Source: Dipteris shenzhenensis
Lineage: Eukaryota > Polypodiophyta > Polypodiopsida > Gleicheniales
DNA length: 64,000 nt
NCBI GenBank assembly: GCA_047967505.1
Contig: CM106538.1
Reading direction: 5' to 3' (one strand)
Shown: positions 33,921 to 42,960 of the stretch, one piece after another
Numbering within the stretch: position 1 is the first letter of the stretch
How the letters are laid out: the number at the start of each line of letters is the position of its first letter
Made by a program: the position numbers and the translations under genes
Notes under the pieces: generated by a model
Database searches by the model: none
The model's input: only the letters and a program-made list of their open reading frames with translations
What the model was told of the DNA's origin: nothing

Positions 33921-34153
33921 GATTTTTGCCTTTCCTTTCTCTAATAATGCATTGAAGAAAATGGGCAGTGGTCCAAAAGTGTAGGAAATTGATTGTTAAA
34001 TGGTTCCTCAAACTTCATTGCAGTTAGCCATGGGAATTAATTGCCAGATACTTGATTGAGTTGAATGGTCCTAGGGGAGTTGAGGCTCCATGGCAAGATA
34101 TAATACTTTGTAAATATGAAGTCAAAATCCCACAGGCTGAAATATTCTTAAGA

Positions 34154-36552
34154 TGACAACCTTGCAAAGGAATTGGAAAATAGTACTGGGAATTTTCAAG
34201 ATCCAGATTTAGCAAAGAAAAATTCTTATTGTGTATCATAACATAATCACAACATCTTGTATATTTCTTCCAAATATAAGTCCATACTGCTTGGCATGTA
34301 GAATTTTGCTCAAAATGAACTTTATCCTATTAGCCACCATAGCTTTTGCCATAATTTTGTACACAACATAGTAAGGGCCTCTAGTGCCTTGGCATATAAC
34401 ACTTGTGAAAATGGTGATTAATCAAAATGGTCATGTCCTTACCACATACTTCCAATAATGCTGATAGAATTCTATGGGAATCCCGTCTGGACCAGGAGAT
34501 TTTCCCCTAGTCATAGAGCAAATTGTGTACTTAATCTCATCCCATGAGAATGGTCTCTATAGCTTCATAAGGTAAAACATTTCACAGCATTTTACTAACA
34601 AAATTGACAACTCTCCATCTGTGGTTAGGTACCATTTGAGGGACTGACCCCGCTATCTTTAACAGATAGCTGACAAACACCTTTGCAATCTTGTCTTCCT
34701 GCACAACTCTTACTCCTCCATCATTTATTACTGAATCTATATCCACACGCAACCTCTTTTGTCTTATGGCATTAAAGAAGAATGTAGTTGGCTGATCTCC
34801 ATCCTACAACCATTTCAACCATGAGTCATGAATGTATCTTGAGTGCATAATATCTAAAATGCTCTAAGCCTCTCAGAAACAACTCAACTGAACTCAACAG
34901 TGGTGGAAGCATATCATCATCAGGACATTCTTTCAGTGCAACCAAAATGCATTCTCTAACCCAATAGGCATCCTTCTCTTGCCTCCAAGAATCTAGCTCT
35001 TGAATGCCCAGGTCTTTGGCAAGAGCTATTGTAACTCTAATGCATGCCTCCCACCTCTTTACTGGATTCAAATGCAACCTAGATTCTTTCTTCCACACTT
35101 CTGACATAGGATCATCAAAGGCAAGCATGCCCAAGAAAGAAGAGTTCAATTTTAATGGCATTGGACCACCTTTTGTCTACATTATTGCCAGCACATCAAC
35201 TGCCACAAGCAATGGAAAATGATCAGAGGAGACAACCTCCATCAACACTTCACCTCAAATTTTTGACCTCAACCACCAACCATTCTCTATGAAATACACT
35301 CTGTGGAGCCTGGTTCTCTCCAACTATGATCTGTGTGATGGTTGTGCCAAGATAAAACTTTGCAACATTTCAGTGAGTCATAGTCAACCCAATCGTCCAT
35401 TTGACTTACATTCATTAGGGCATCCCATTCCAGTCTCTTTTGACCATTGATTAGGCATCCTTCATGTAATTGACCAGCCACATCTATAGTGTTATTCCAG
35501 TTTCCCAAACATATGACTTGCTTGCCTAGTAAACTGCCTCGAAGTTTTTGCCACAGCAAAGCTCTTTGTGAGGGAAGATTCCAGGCATACATAGAAGCAA
35601 CAAAGAACTTATGGCCTTGAGTTTCTAACTCAACCACCAAGTATTCACTTGCATTGTCCTTTACAATAGAAACAACAGAGTAATTTACCGACACCAAGAG
35701 AGCCATACCTCCTCTACCATTGAACGGACAATTGCAAAACACATGGTGGTAGCACAGCACCATCCAATCATCAAGCCCCGCTTTACCTACTTTAAGCTCC
35801 TGCAAAACCAGCGCCGATGGATTCTTTTGACGAACATGCTTTTTAACATATATTTTCTTCCAAGCCGAACATATGCCTCTAATATTCCAAGTCATCATGA
35901 CTATCATAAACCTCTTTTTGGTGCCGTCCATGCTAACTTGACAGCGCTTATCCATATCTTCTGCCAAATCCGCCAAAAAGATTAACAAAGCTACCCTTCT
36001 AAGCCTTGTTTTTGGCTCGAGGGGGTCACTATATATAAACCCTCTATACCACGTGCGTTCAAGGCCTATTTCTAAAATCCCTTATCTGTAAATTTTTCAT
36101 TAATAAAATGTACCCCTTTTCTAAACAAATCTGTAAATTTTTTCCAAATCTATTTTAAATAGTCCCTTATGTATATTTATTTCTGTAAATTTTAGAAATA
36201 AAAAATATCCTTCTGTTGAACTCACGTGATAGGGTTACATATGATGAGTGACCCCCCCGAGGTTTTTGGCAACGCGAATAGACTCCACTTTTTTAGACCT
36301 CTCCACCATACCACCTTCACTAGCTCAAGGCTCTTCTCATTTGCCTGGGCTCTATCAAGAGCACTTTCCACCAATCCAGAAACAAGATCCTTCCCTCTCT
36401 TGGTAATTGATTACCATTGCCTTCGCTACCATCTTTATTAGTTTGCTCACATTTAGTTGTCGGAAGATCTACTGCTCGCTCCTCCATGTATTCCCTTAGA
36501 AGTTGATTATGAAACATTTCCCTGAGCAATGGTGTTCGACATGACCAGAACT
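34154..36552. repeat. Inner inverted duplication (LINE palindrome), right arm
   Basis: Inverted counterpart of 30,387-32,547. It is longer only because a 246-bp MITE and its 8-bp target duplication sit at 36,016-36,269. With that insertion set aside the arms are about 2,162 and 2,145 bp. Confidence 0.95.
36016..36261. mobile_element. MITE copy 1 (246 bp, 8-bp TSD)
   Basis: Ends are CTCGAGGGGGTCACT and its near inverse AGTGACCCCCCCGAG. It is flanked by GTTTTTGG at 36,008-36,015 and 36,262-36,269. The corresponding position in the other palindrome arm (30,668-30,675, read in reverse) has a single uninterrupted copy of this 8-mer, which confirms both the ends and the duplication. The interior is AT-rich and non-coding. 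An 8-bp target duplication suggests a hAT-type mobiliser, though the terminal sequence is not a textbook hAT end. Confidence 0.95.
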
Positions 36553-36837
36553 CCTTCATGCAGAGTGTCCTTCCTTGTTTTCGCTTGCATCCAAACATCA
36601 TATACTTCTGCATGTTGAGTTGGAAAATCCTGCGCAAAGTGGCATGATGATCTACACAAATAACAGGCTTCAAGAAAGTTACTAAAGCGAACTTCCACAA
36701 ACGCATCCACCCATTTGGAAGTAGCAACTCCAAGCCTTCAAGAGGGTCCTTCCTCCTATCCCACAAGGGACAAACTCTCGAGGGAAGATTTTTTTACCTA
36801 AACTAGTGGCACATATAACACTCTCCCAAGGAGCGAG

Positions 36838-37084
36838 CTCGGGGGGGTCACTCATCATATGTAACCCTATCACGTGAGTTCAACAGAAGGATTTTTTTTA
36901 TTTCTAAAATTTACAGAAATAAATATACATAAGGGACTATTTAAAATAGTTTTGGAAAAAATTTACAGATTTGTATAGAAAAGGGGTACATTTTATTAAT
37001 GAAATTTTTTACAGATAAGGGACTTTAAATATAGGCCTTGAACGCACGTGATATAGAGGGTTTATACATAGTGACCCCCCCGAG
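36838..37084. mobile_element. MITE copy 2 (247 bp, 8-bp TSD), inverted
   Basis: Same family as copy 1 in the opposite orientation. Ends are CTCGGGGGGGTCACT and AGTGACCCCCCCGAG. It is flanked by GGAGCGAG at 36,830-36,837 and 37,085-37,092. It interrupts the ORF1-like region of the right LINE copy. Confidence 0.95.
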
Positions 37085-37383
37085 GGAGCGAGGCAATCTT
37101 CTCCAGCTCGATGACAAGAAGCTCGTTATGTTAGGAAATTGAATCCATACTGGGCATTCTGATTATAGATCCCCCTTAGGAGTAAAATCCGCACTCCAAG
37201 GTATGGCACACACCAGATTACCTCTGTAATTACCAACCACTCCCTCTCGCCGTATTCTTAATTGACATTTGATAGAAGCCTTTCCAATGAATTGATAAAC
37301 CACCAAGCATTGAACCACCAGAGGTGCTTTGCAGAGGCTATACATGAATTTAGGATTGTAGATTCTTCCTGTTTTTTCTGGGA

Positions 37384-38303
37384 GTGCCTCATGTACCCTT
37401 TAGTGATGAGGGAAGGCAATTGTCCATTAAAAAGGTGAACCCATCATCTGTGCACTCTGATAATGGAGAGGATGGGAGGAGCTTTATTCTTGGATATGTC
37501 GGCTTTCTAAATCTAATAAGAATATATGAGAGACACGTTGTCACTTCCACTTTCGCTGAATCTGTGACACGTGATGTGTTGTTTTGTTTGGTTGTGAACA
37601 AGAAAGAAAAGAAAAGAAGAAGTGCACTGTGTTATTGTTACTTTGTGTTGTGGTGGTGGAGGTGGTGGTGGAAGTGTATCATTCTCTTCCATTCCTTCCT
37701 CATATCATCTACTTTGCAGCAGCAGTCCAGGCATTCATTCATTCATTCACTCAATCTGTTCCTTCTTCCGTCACACGATGGCACCACACAGCGTAGCCGT
37801 AGACAGGAATGTACGTCCATCTAGTGCAAAGAGGTTACCCTCCATTTTGCAATGCCCCATGCTTCATCTTCAATTTCCAATGCTGCCACCTCCCGATGGA
37901 TGGGTTTGGCCGTAGGAATTTGGGTCCAGGCCTTCGCCGGCAATGCTTACACTTTTGCGCACTACTCTTCCGCTCTCAAATCTGTGCTACAATACAATCA
38001 GCTTCAGCTCAACAACTTGGGTATCACCACGCCAAGGACATCAAAGAGAATGTGGGCTTGCTTGTGAGCCTTATCTGCAATAAGCTCCTGCCTTGCTCCA
38101 TCCTCTCCATCGGTGCATTCAATGGGTTTCTCGGATATGTGGCTTGTTGCCACCACACCATTGCCATTATATCTACATTCAAATTCAACGAACCATTTCA
38201 CTACAAGCAAGATCACTTTGCAATGTTGAATTGTTGTATCACAACGGCAAAATGGCTATTCATATACCCGTTTCTGAAACATCACTTGCTTGCATTTTTA
38301 TAG
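37384..38303 (+). pseudogene. Nodulin-like / MFS transporter gene fragment (5' part)
   Basis: An ATG at 37,852 opens MPHASSSISN and then RWMGLAVGIWVQAFAGNAYTF, HYSSALKSVL and YNQLQLNNLG. This is the first membrane segment and loop of plant nodulin-like (NFD4-type, Nodulin-like PF06813) membrane proteins. A frameshift after NNLGIT moves the reading to KDIKENVGLLVSLICNKLLP, then FNGFLGYVA, the second conserved block. Beyond that, similarity fades (MWLVATTPLPLYL in a third frame) and the rest of the roughly 550-residue family protein is missing. About 460 bp upstream of the ATG may be its former 5' UTR and promoter. The fragment lies between the right LINE copy and the gypsy element. Confidence 0.85.
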
Positions 38304-39007
38304 TTGAAATTTGGAGCATCTACTCTTGAGCCTAGGGCCTACCTCTCTGCAAAAATTCAATGACAGAAGTGGTCTCTGTTGTGAGCTGCCACATGGCAGG
38401 CTTTGAGAAACCTTGATTTTCAAAGTGCTCAAAATTTGGGGCTTTTTGCATCGGTGGAAAGCCCTTGCTTCCCTAATCATTTCTATGCGTGAGATTCCTA
38501 AAAGGATGGAGGATTGAGTAAACATTGAGGTTTTTTTCTCTCTGGCGCAAGAAAGTGAAGAAAGCGACGATCTGCTGTTTTCCTGCACCAAATTAGGACA
38601 TTCTTGGCTTGATCTATTTGCCCTAATCTCATAAGGCTGCTCCCTAAGTCTGGTGGTGATCCGAGACTATTTGGAGGAGTTATGAGCTATTTCGACTGGC
38701 TGGCATAGAGGAGCTGCTGCGAACTTCAGATGTACAACTCCATTTCGGGTCAACTCTAGTGCATATGGTCGCCTAGCTCCATGAATGCAACTGACAAAGT
38801 GTAATAGTAATATGGTTTTTTGTTACTGAGAATTTCGAGAATTCAGTGTAACAGCTAGCACAGAATTGCTATTTGCCAAAGGTTCTAGCAATTTTGAGCC
38901 ATCCAAGTGTAATGTTATGAAATTCTACTTCTGATTGGCCCTTTGGTTTAGTCTTAGCATAAGGATCACCTAAACAAGTAGGAAATTTCAAATTTTATCT
39001 CAGAAAT
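38304..39007. other. No supported gene; probably gypsy leader region
   Basis: Non-coding. I found neither a gypsy 5' LTR matching the 3' LTR at 50.28 kb nor a convincing primer binding site. The right part may be the untranslated leader of the gypsy element. Confidence 0.4.
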
Positions 39008-40954
39008 TTGACCTGCGAAATTAGGGCAAAACTAGCACTTGGGGCTTTAGGTACTGGTTTTAATCAAGGCTTAAGACATTCCATTTACTCTAGATTCAAG
39101 TCATTAAAGATGCTTGTCAAGAGGTCTACTAGTCAAGCTAGTAAGCAGCCAATGGGTATCTTTGATTCCATCCCAGAAAAGGAACCAGTTGATGATTAGG
39201 CTGTAGTTTCTAAGCCCAATGATCCTTGGCAATGTTCAAGGGGATTTAGCAGCAACTCCTCAAGTACAAGCATCCCTTAATCAAGAGCAGATCATAAAGA
39301 GTTGTATGGACCCAACGCTACAGATATTCAAGGAGTTAACTAATGAGATCAAGACCAATAATCAGAGGATTGACCAAAGGATGTAGAACATGTCTGCCAC
39401 TTTTAATAAAAGGTTTGATCAGTTCAAGAGAAGCCAAATTTATGATGGGAAGAGACATGTGGATCCCCAAATTGATGGAGACTCAGGTTCAGATGATGAA
39501 TATGATGATCCTATACATGTAACTGAAATGATTGGTTTTATGGCTTCTGCCCGAAGGACCTATCACTCTAGTGGAGTTACAGCTCATATAAATAAGGATT
39601 CAGCAATGGTAAGACTCCTAATAATAATAGTTCAGCAGCTGAAGAGTTGTGTCAAAAATTCCACGAATATAAGTTGCTACCAACATACCTTAGGGCAGCA
39701 ATGACATTCCAGCAATATATACAAACAATTAAATCTATTGAACCAAAAGGACCTGTTCATCAAGACAAAGATATGAAAGACAAGTTTATACTTCCTAAGT
39801 TCAAATGTGATTCTACCTCTCCTGAGGAATTCGAGGAATGGCTCAGCAAGATGGATGACTACTTCCTTCTATACCCAAAGGGTGATCAAGGTAAAATCAG
39901 ATTTGCTGTTCTTCATCTGAGTGATAAAAGAAACAAGTTGGTTAAGTAGTTATCTCAAGCAATTATTGATGACAGGAAGAAGAAGAATTTGTGCTACCTT
40001 TGTGGTGAGAAGTGGATCCCTGAACATAGGAATGTGTGCAAAGCAAAAACAGGAGCAAAGTTGACCTTGATTCTAGAGATTGATGAGGATTTACCTCCTA
40101 GTACTTCTACAGCAGAATCTGAATTTCATGAATATCAGGACTATGTGAATGAAGGCCTTGATGATGATGAGGATCATAGTTCCAAAAAGGGGACCACCTT
40201 TCCCTTTGATCCAGGTGGGTTATCCATGTTTGACACCATGCTTATGGATGATAGTTTACCAAGGTGCTCAAATAGATCTAGACAATGGAACATTGAAGTT
40301 GTTGAAGGTTATGACGATGAGATCAGAAATTCTGATGGAAATGATACTGTTGGTGATGATGAAGTGTATTGGGATACACACTCAGTTGTGTACAGCGTAT
40401 CTCCTGAAGTTTTTATGGGCTGCAAGGGCTCTCAAACCCTTAGGTTAAAAGGAACAATCAATAACAAACCAGTCCACATTTTGGTTGATAGTGGGAGCAC
40501 TCATAACTTCATTAATGCAAAGACACTTCAAACAATGAGGTTATGCCCATCCACTTTGGATCATGGGATCAAAGTTGAGGTGGCTAATGGTCAGCATTCC
40601 CACAGTAAGCAATATTGTCAAGCTGCTCAAGTGCAACTTTCTCAAGACTATACTTGTCATGGAGATCTATTTGTCTTGGAAATGGAACCTATTGACATTT
40701 TCCTTGGTTGTGAATGGTTGAGAACCTTTGGAGAATTCTCTATGGACCTTAACAGACTGTATATGAAGTTTATGCATGAAGGTAAGCTTATCACTTTGAT
40801 GGGTCACCAATCTCCTAAATTGTCCTTAATTTCTGCAAGAAGAATGACCAGAGACCTCAAAAGTGTTTGTGGAGTCTATGCTATTCAGTTGACCAAGTCT
40901 CAAGAAGGTAATGGGTTGTTGGTGGAGGATAAAGACATGCAGTCCCTATTATAG
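39008..40954 (+). pseudogene. Gypsy gag (partial) and aspartic protease
   Basis: Gag survives in pieces: FNKRFDQFKRSQ, SDDEYDDP, then ILPKFKCD and EEFEEWLSKMDDYF, typical of the gag core. The frame breaks at about 39,948, and a large central gag piece is missing, because the next frame (from 39,989) starts at the knuckle, CYLCGEKWIPEHRNVC. That frame stays open for 321 codons to 40,954. It includes an acidic region and the protease with LVDSGSTHNFI and the flap-side ANGQ motif, then IFLGCEWLRTFG. The frame stops at a TAG just before the reverse transcriptase linker (NVFADLPNHLPP). Confidence 0.88.
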
Positions 40955-41069
40955 CAATACTCTAATGTATTTGCTGATCTTCCTAACCATCTCCCTCCCA
41001 TGAGAGATGTGGATCATGCAATTGTGTTGGAGCCAGGATCTAAGCCAATCATCAAAGCTCCATAGAGAC

Positions 41070-41316
41070 CTCAGGGGGGTCACTATGTATAAACCCTCTA
41101 TACCACGTGCGTTCAAGGCCTATTTCTAAAATCCCTTATCTGTAAAATTTTCATTTAATAAAATGTACCCCTTTTCTATACAAATCTGTAAAAATTTTCC
41201 AAAACTATTTTAAATAGTCCCTTATGTATATTTATTTCTGTAAATTTTAGAAATAAAAAATATCCTTCTGTTGAACTCACGTGATAGGATTACATATGAT
41301 GAGTGACCCCCCCGAG
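41070..41316. mobile_element. MITE copy 3 (247 bp, 8-bp TSD), inside gypsy pol
   Basis: Ends are CTCAGGGGGGTCACT and AGTGACCCCCCCGAG, same orientation as copy 1. The flanking 8-mers are ATAGAGAC (41,062-41,069) and ATACAAAC (41,317-41,324), matching at six of eight positions. Gypsy pol is in the same frame on both sides once the insert and one 8-mer are set aside, and the codons of the right-hand 8-mer agree with the family. The mismatches therefore arose after insertion, in the left copy. Confidence 0.93.
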
Positions 41317-42772
41317 ATACAAACTTTCTAGAGCTGAAAGGGAAGAGGTGGCAAGGCAAATAAAGGAACTGCTTGACAAGGAATTTATTACACACAGTCA
41401 ATCACCCTTTGCCTCTCCTGTGTTATTGGTTAAGAAGAAGGATGGCTCATTTAGAATGTGTATTCATTACAGGGATTTGAACAAAATGACAGGTAAGAAT
41501 AGGTTTCCTATCCCCAGAATTGATGATCTATTGGATGAGCTTAGAGGGGCAAAGTACTTCACAAAGATTGACTTAAGGTCAAGCTATCATCAAATAAGGA
41601 TGAAGGAGGGAGATGAACATAAAACTGCCTTTAGGACAGAACGTGGGCTTTATCAACTCAAAGTGATGGCATTTGGCCTAACCAATGCACCTGCAACTTT
41701 CCAAGCCCTAATGAACAAAGTTTTTCAGCCTTTCCTCTATAAATTTGTGTTGGTATTCTTTGATGATATATTGATCTACAACAAAACGAAAGAAGAGCAT
41801 TTATTGCATGTCCAACAAGTATTGGAAGTATTGAGGACACACCAGTTGTATGCCAAATCAAGTAAATGCACTTTCATGGCTGCAGAATTGGAATATTTGG
41901 GCCATATTGTTAGCAATAGTGGCATTAAGGTGGATCCCAGCAAGGTAAAGTGTGTAAAGGATTGGCCTATACCTCAGAATATCATCCAGCTGAGAGGGTT
42001 CCTTGGTCTAGCATCATTTTATAGAAGGTTTATAAGGCATTTTGCCAAATTGGCAGCTCCTCTCACTGATCTTTTAAAAAAGAATGCTTTCCAATTGTTT
42101 GGCAGTGCCAATAAGAGCTTTGAAGCATTAAAGGGGCATTAACTTCAGCCCCTATCTTGGTATGTCCCGATTTCTCTCAACCTTTTATAATTGAGGCTGA
42201 TGCTACTGGAAGGGGCATTGGAGCTGTCCTAAAGCAGAGTCATGGAGTTATTGCCTTTGAAAGTCGGAAATTGGATGACAAGGAGTCAAGTTTCCACATT
42301 TATGACCAAGAGATGTTGGCTCGATGTTGGCCATACTTCATGCAATCAAAAAGTGGCACCACTACATTTATGGCAGCCATTTCAAGGTCAAGACTGATCA
42401 TAAGACTCTCAGATATTTTCTATCTCAGTCTTCACTATCACCCAAGCAAAGGAGATGGCTATCCATTGTGCAAAACTACGACTTTGACATAGATTACAAG
42501 ACGGGCAAAGAAAATATTGTGGCAGATTCTCTTTCCAGGATATGGGCTTGTACTTTATCATCTATTACTGAGGTTCATAAAGATTGGATCCATGGCATTC
42601 AAGAAGATAATCTCAATGATCCTCAAGCAGCTGCTATGTTCCAAGACTTGCAAGATCCTGACTGTCAGCAATATCCCAATTTCAAGTTGCACAATGGGCT
42701 CTTGTGGTATAATGATAGAATATTTCTTACTGAAAATTCCTCCTATAAGCTGCTAATATTTTGCAGGAATTT
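41317..42772 (+). pseudogene. Gypsy reverse transcriptase and RNase H
   Basis: Reverse transcriptase is open from the MITE edge to 42,142. It reads KLSRAEREEVARQI, FASPVLLVKKKDGSFRMC, DDLLDELRGAKYFTKIDL, then the catalytic box FFDDIL (FFDD in place of the usual YVDD; both aspartates kept), LEYLGHIVS and LRGFLGLASFYRRFI. After a one-base shift RNase H continues with PFIIEADATGRGIGAVL and FESRKLDDKE. A second shift near 42,325 gives TDHKTLRYFLSQ and NIVADSLSR. The reading reaches the start of the integrase region (KLHNGLLWYNDR) and is broken at 42,772 by the copia insertion. Confidence 0.93.
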
Positions 42773-42777
42773 CACTC
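42773..42777. repeat. Target site duplication CACTC (left)
   Basis: CACTC here and at 48,684-48,688 flank the copia element. The gypsy reading (EFHS, then SPMAGH) joins across it. Confidence 0.93.
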
Positions 42778-42947
42778 TGAGAGTGCTCTCAACGGAAGCA
42801 AGAATGGAAGAGGGAGAGAGAGAAACAGAGAGCCACACAAGTTTTGGTGGGTGCAGAACCCCCTAATCTTCTTTTTCATTCATTTATATATGTGTTTGAG
42901 TATTGTACATAACCGGGGTAAAGGCACAGTGACCTTTAACCTCCACA
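42778..42947 (-). repeat. Copia 3' LTR (170 bp)
   Basis: On the minus strand it starts TGTGGAGGTTAAAGG and ends GCACTCTCA. Confidence 0.95.
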
Positions 42948-42960
42948 ACCTCCCACTTAA
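42948..42960 (-). promoter_or_regulatory. Polypurine tract
   Basis: On the minus strand AAGTGGGAGGT directly precedes the 3' LTR. Confidence 0.75.

Larger units (their letters stand above)
30387..34153 (+). mobile_element. LINE family B (L1-like), left copy, interrupted by copia
   Basis: A plus-strand, 5'-truncated L1-like LINE. Endonuclease starts MTWNIRGICS, with the glutamate in VLQELK and SSDHFPLLV near 31,465. The usual GDFN is LGNWNN, losing the catalytic aspartate. Reverse transcriptase follows: RGKSPGPDEIPIEFYQ (about 32,185), ANRIKFILSKI, then after a frameshift RQGCPLAP and MQFFADDNS with intact FADD. The thumb region reads VVVAKHVLMSIL up to 32,969. A copia fragment occupies 32,970 to about 33,920. 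LINE-like sequence probably resumes to 34,153 (ILCKYE-type reading), but that last part is uncertain. Stops and frameshifts abolish function. Confidence 0.85.
34154..37380 (-). mobile_element. LINE family B (L1-like), right copy, with ORF1 region
   Basis: Minus strand, extending further 5' than the left copy. From about 37,350 down, an ORF1-like part reads IPWSADFTPKGDL, then CPVWIQFPNI, typical of the DUF4283 domain of plant L1 ORF1. It continues LELLLPNGW and a degenerate zinc knuckle, CYLCRSSCHFAQDFP, with the last cysteine replaced. The endonuclease follows (MTWNIRGICS, VLQELKVG, LGNWNN) and then the start of reverse transcriptase, where the copy is cut at 34,154. Two MITEs interrupt it. 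The GNWN substitution is shared with the left copy, so the copies come from one already damaged template or one duplication. Confidence 0.85.

Noticed and set aside
36016-37084. Treating MITE copies 1 and 2 plus the DNA between as one composite transposon
   Set aside because: Each copy has its own, different 8-bp target duplication, so they inserted independently.
36016-41316. CACTA-type assignment for the MITE because CACTA occurs near its end
   Set aside because: The inverted repeats extend outward through the G/C run, and the target duplication is 8 bp rather than the 3 bp of CACTA elements.
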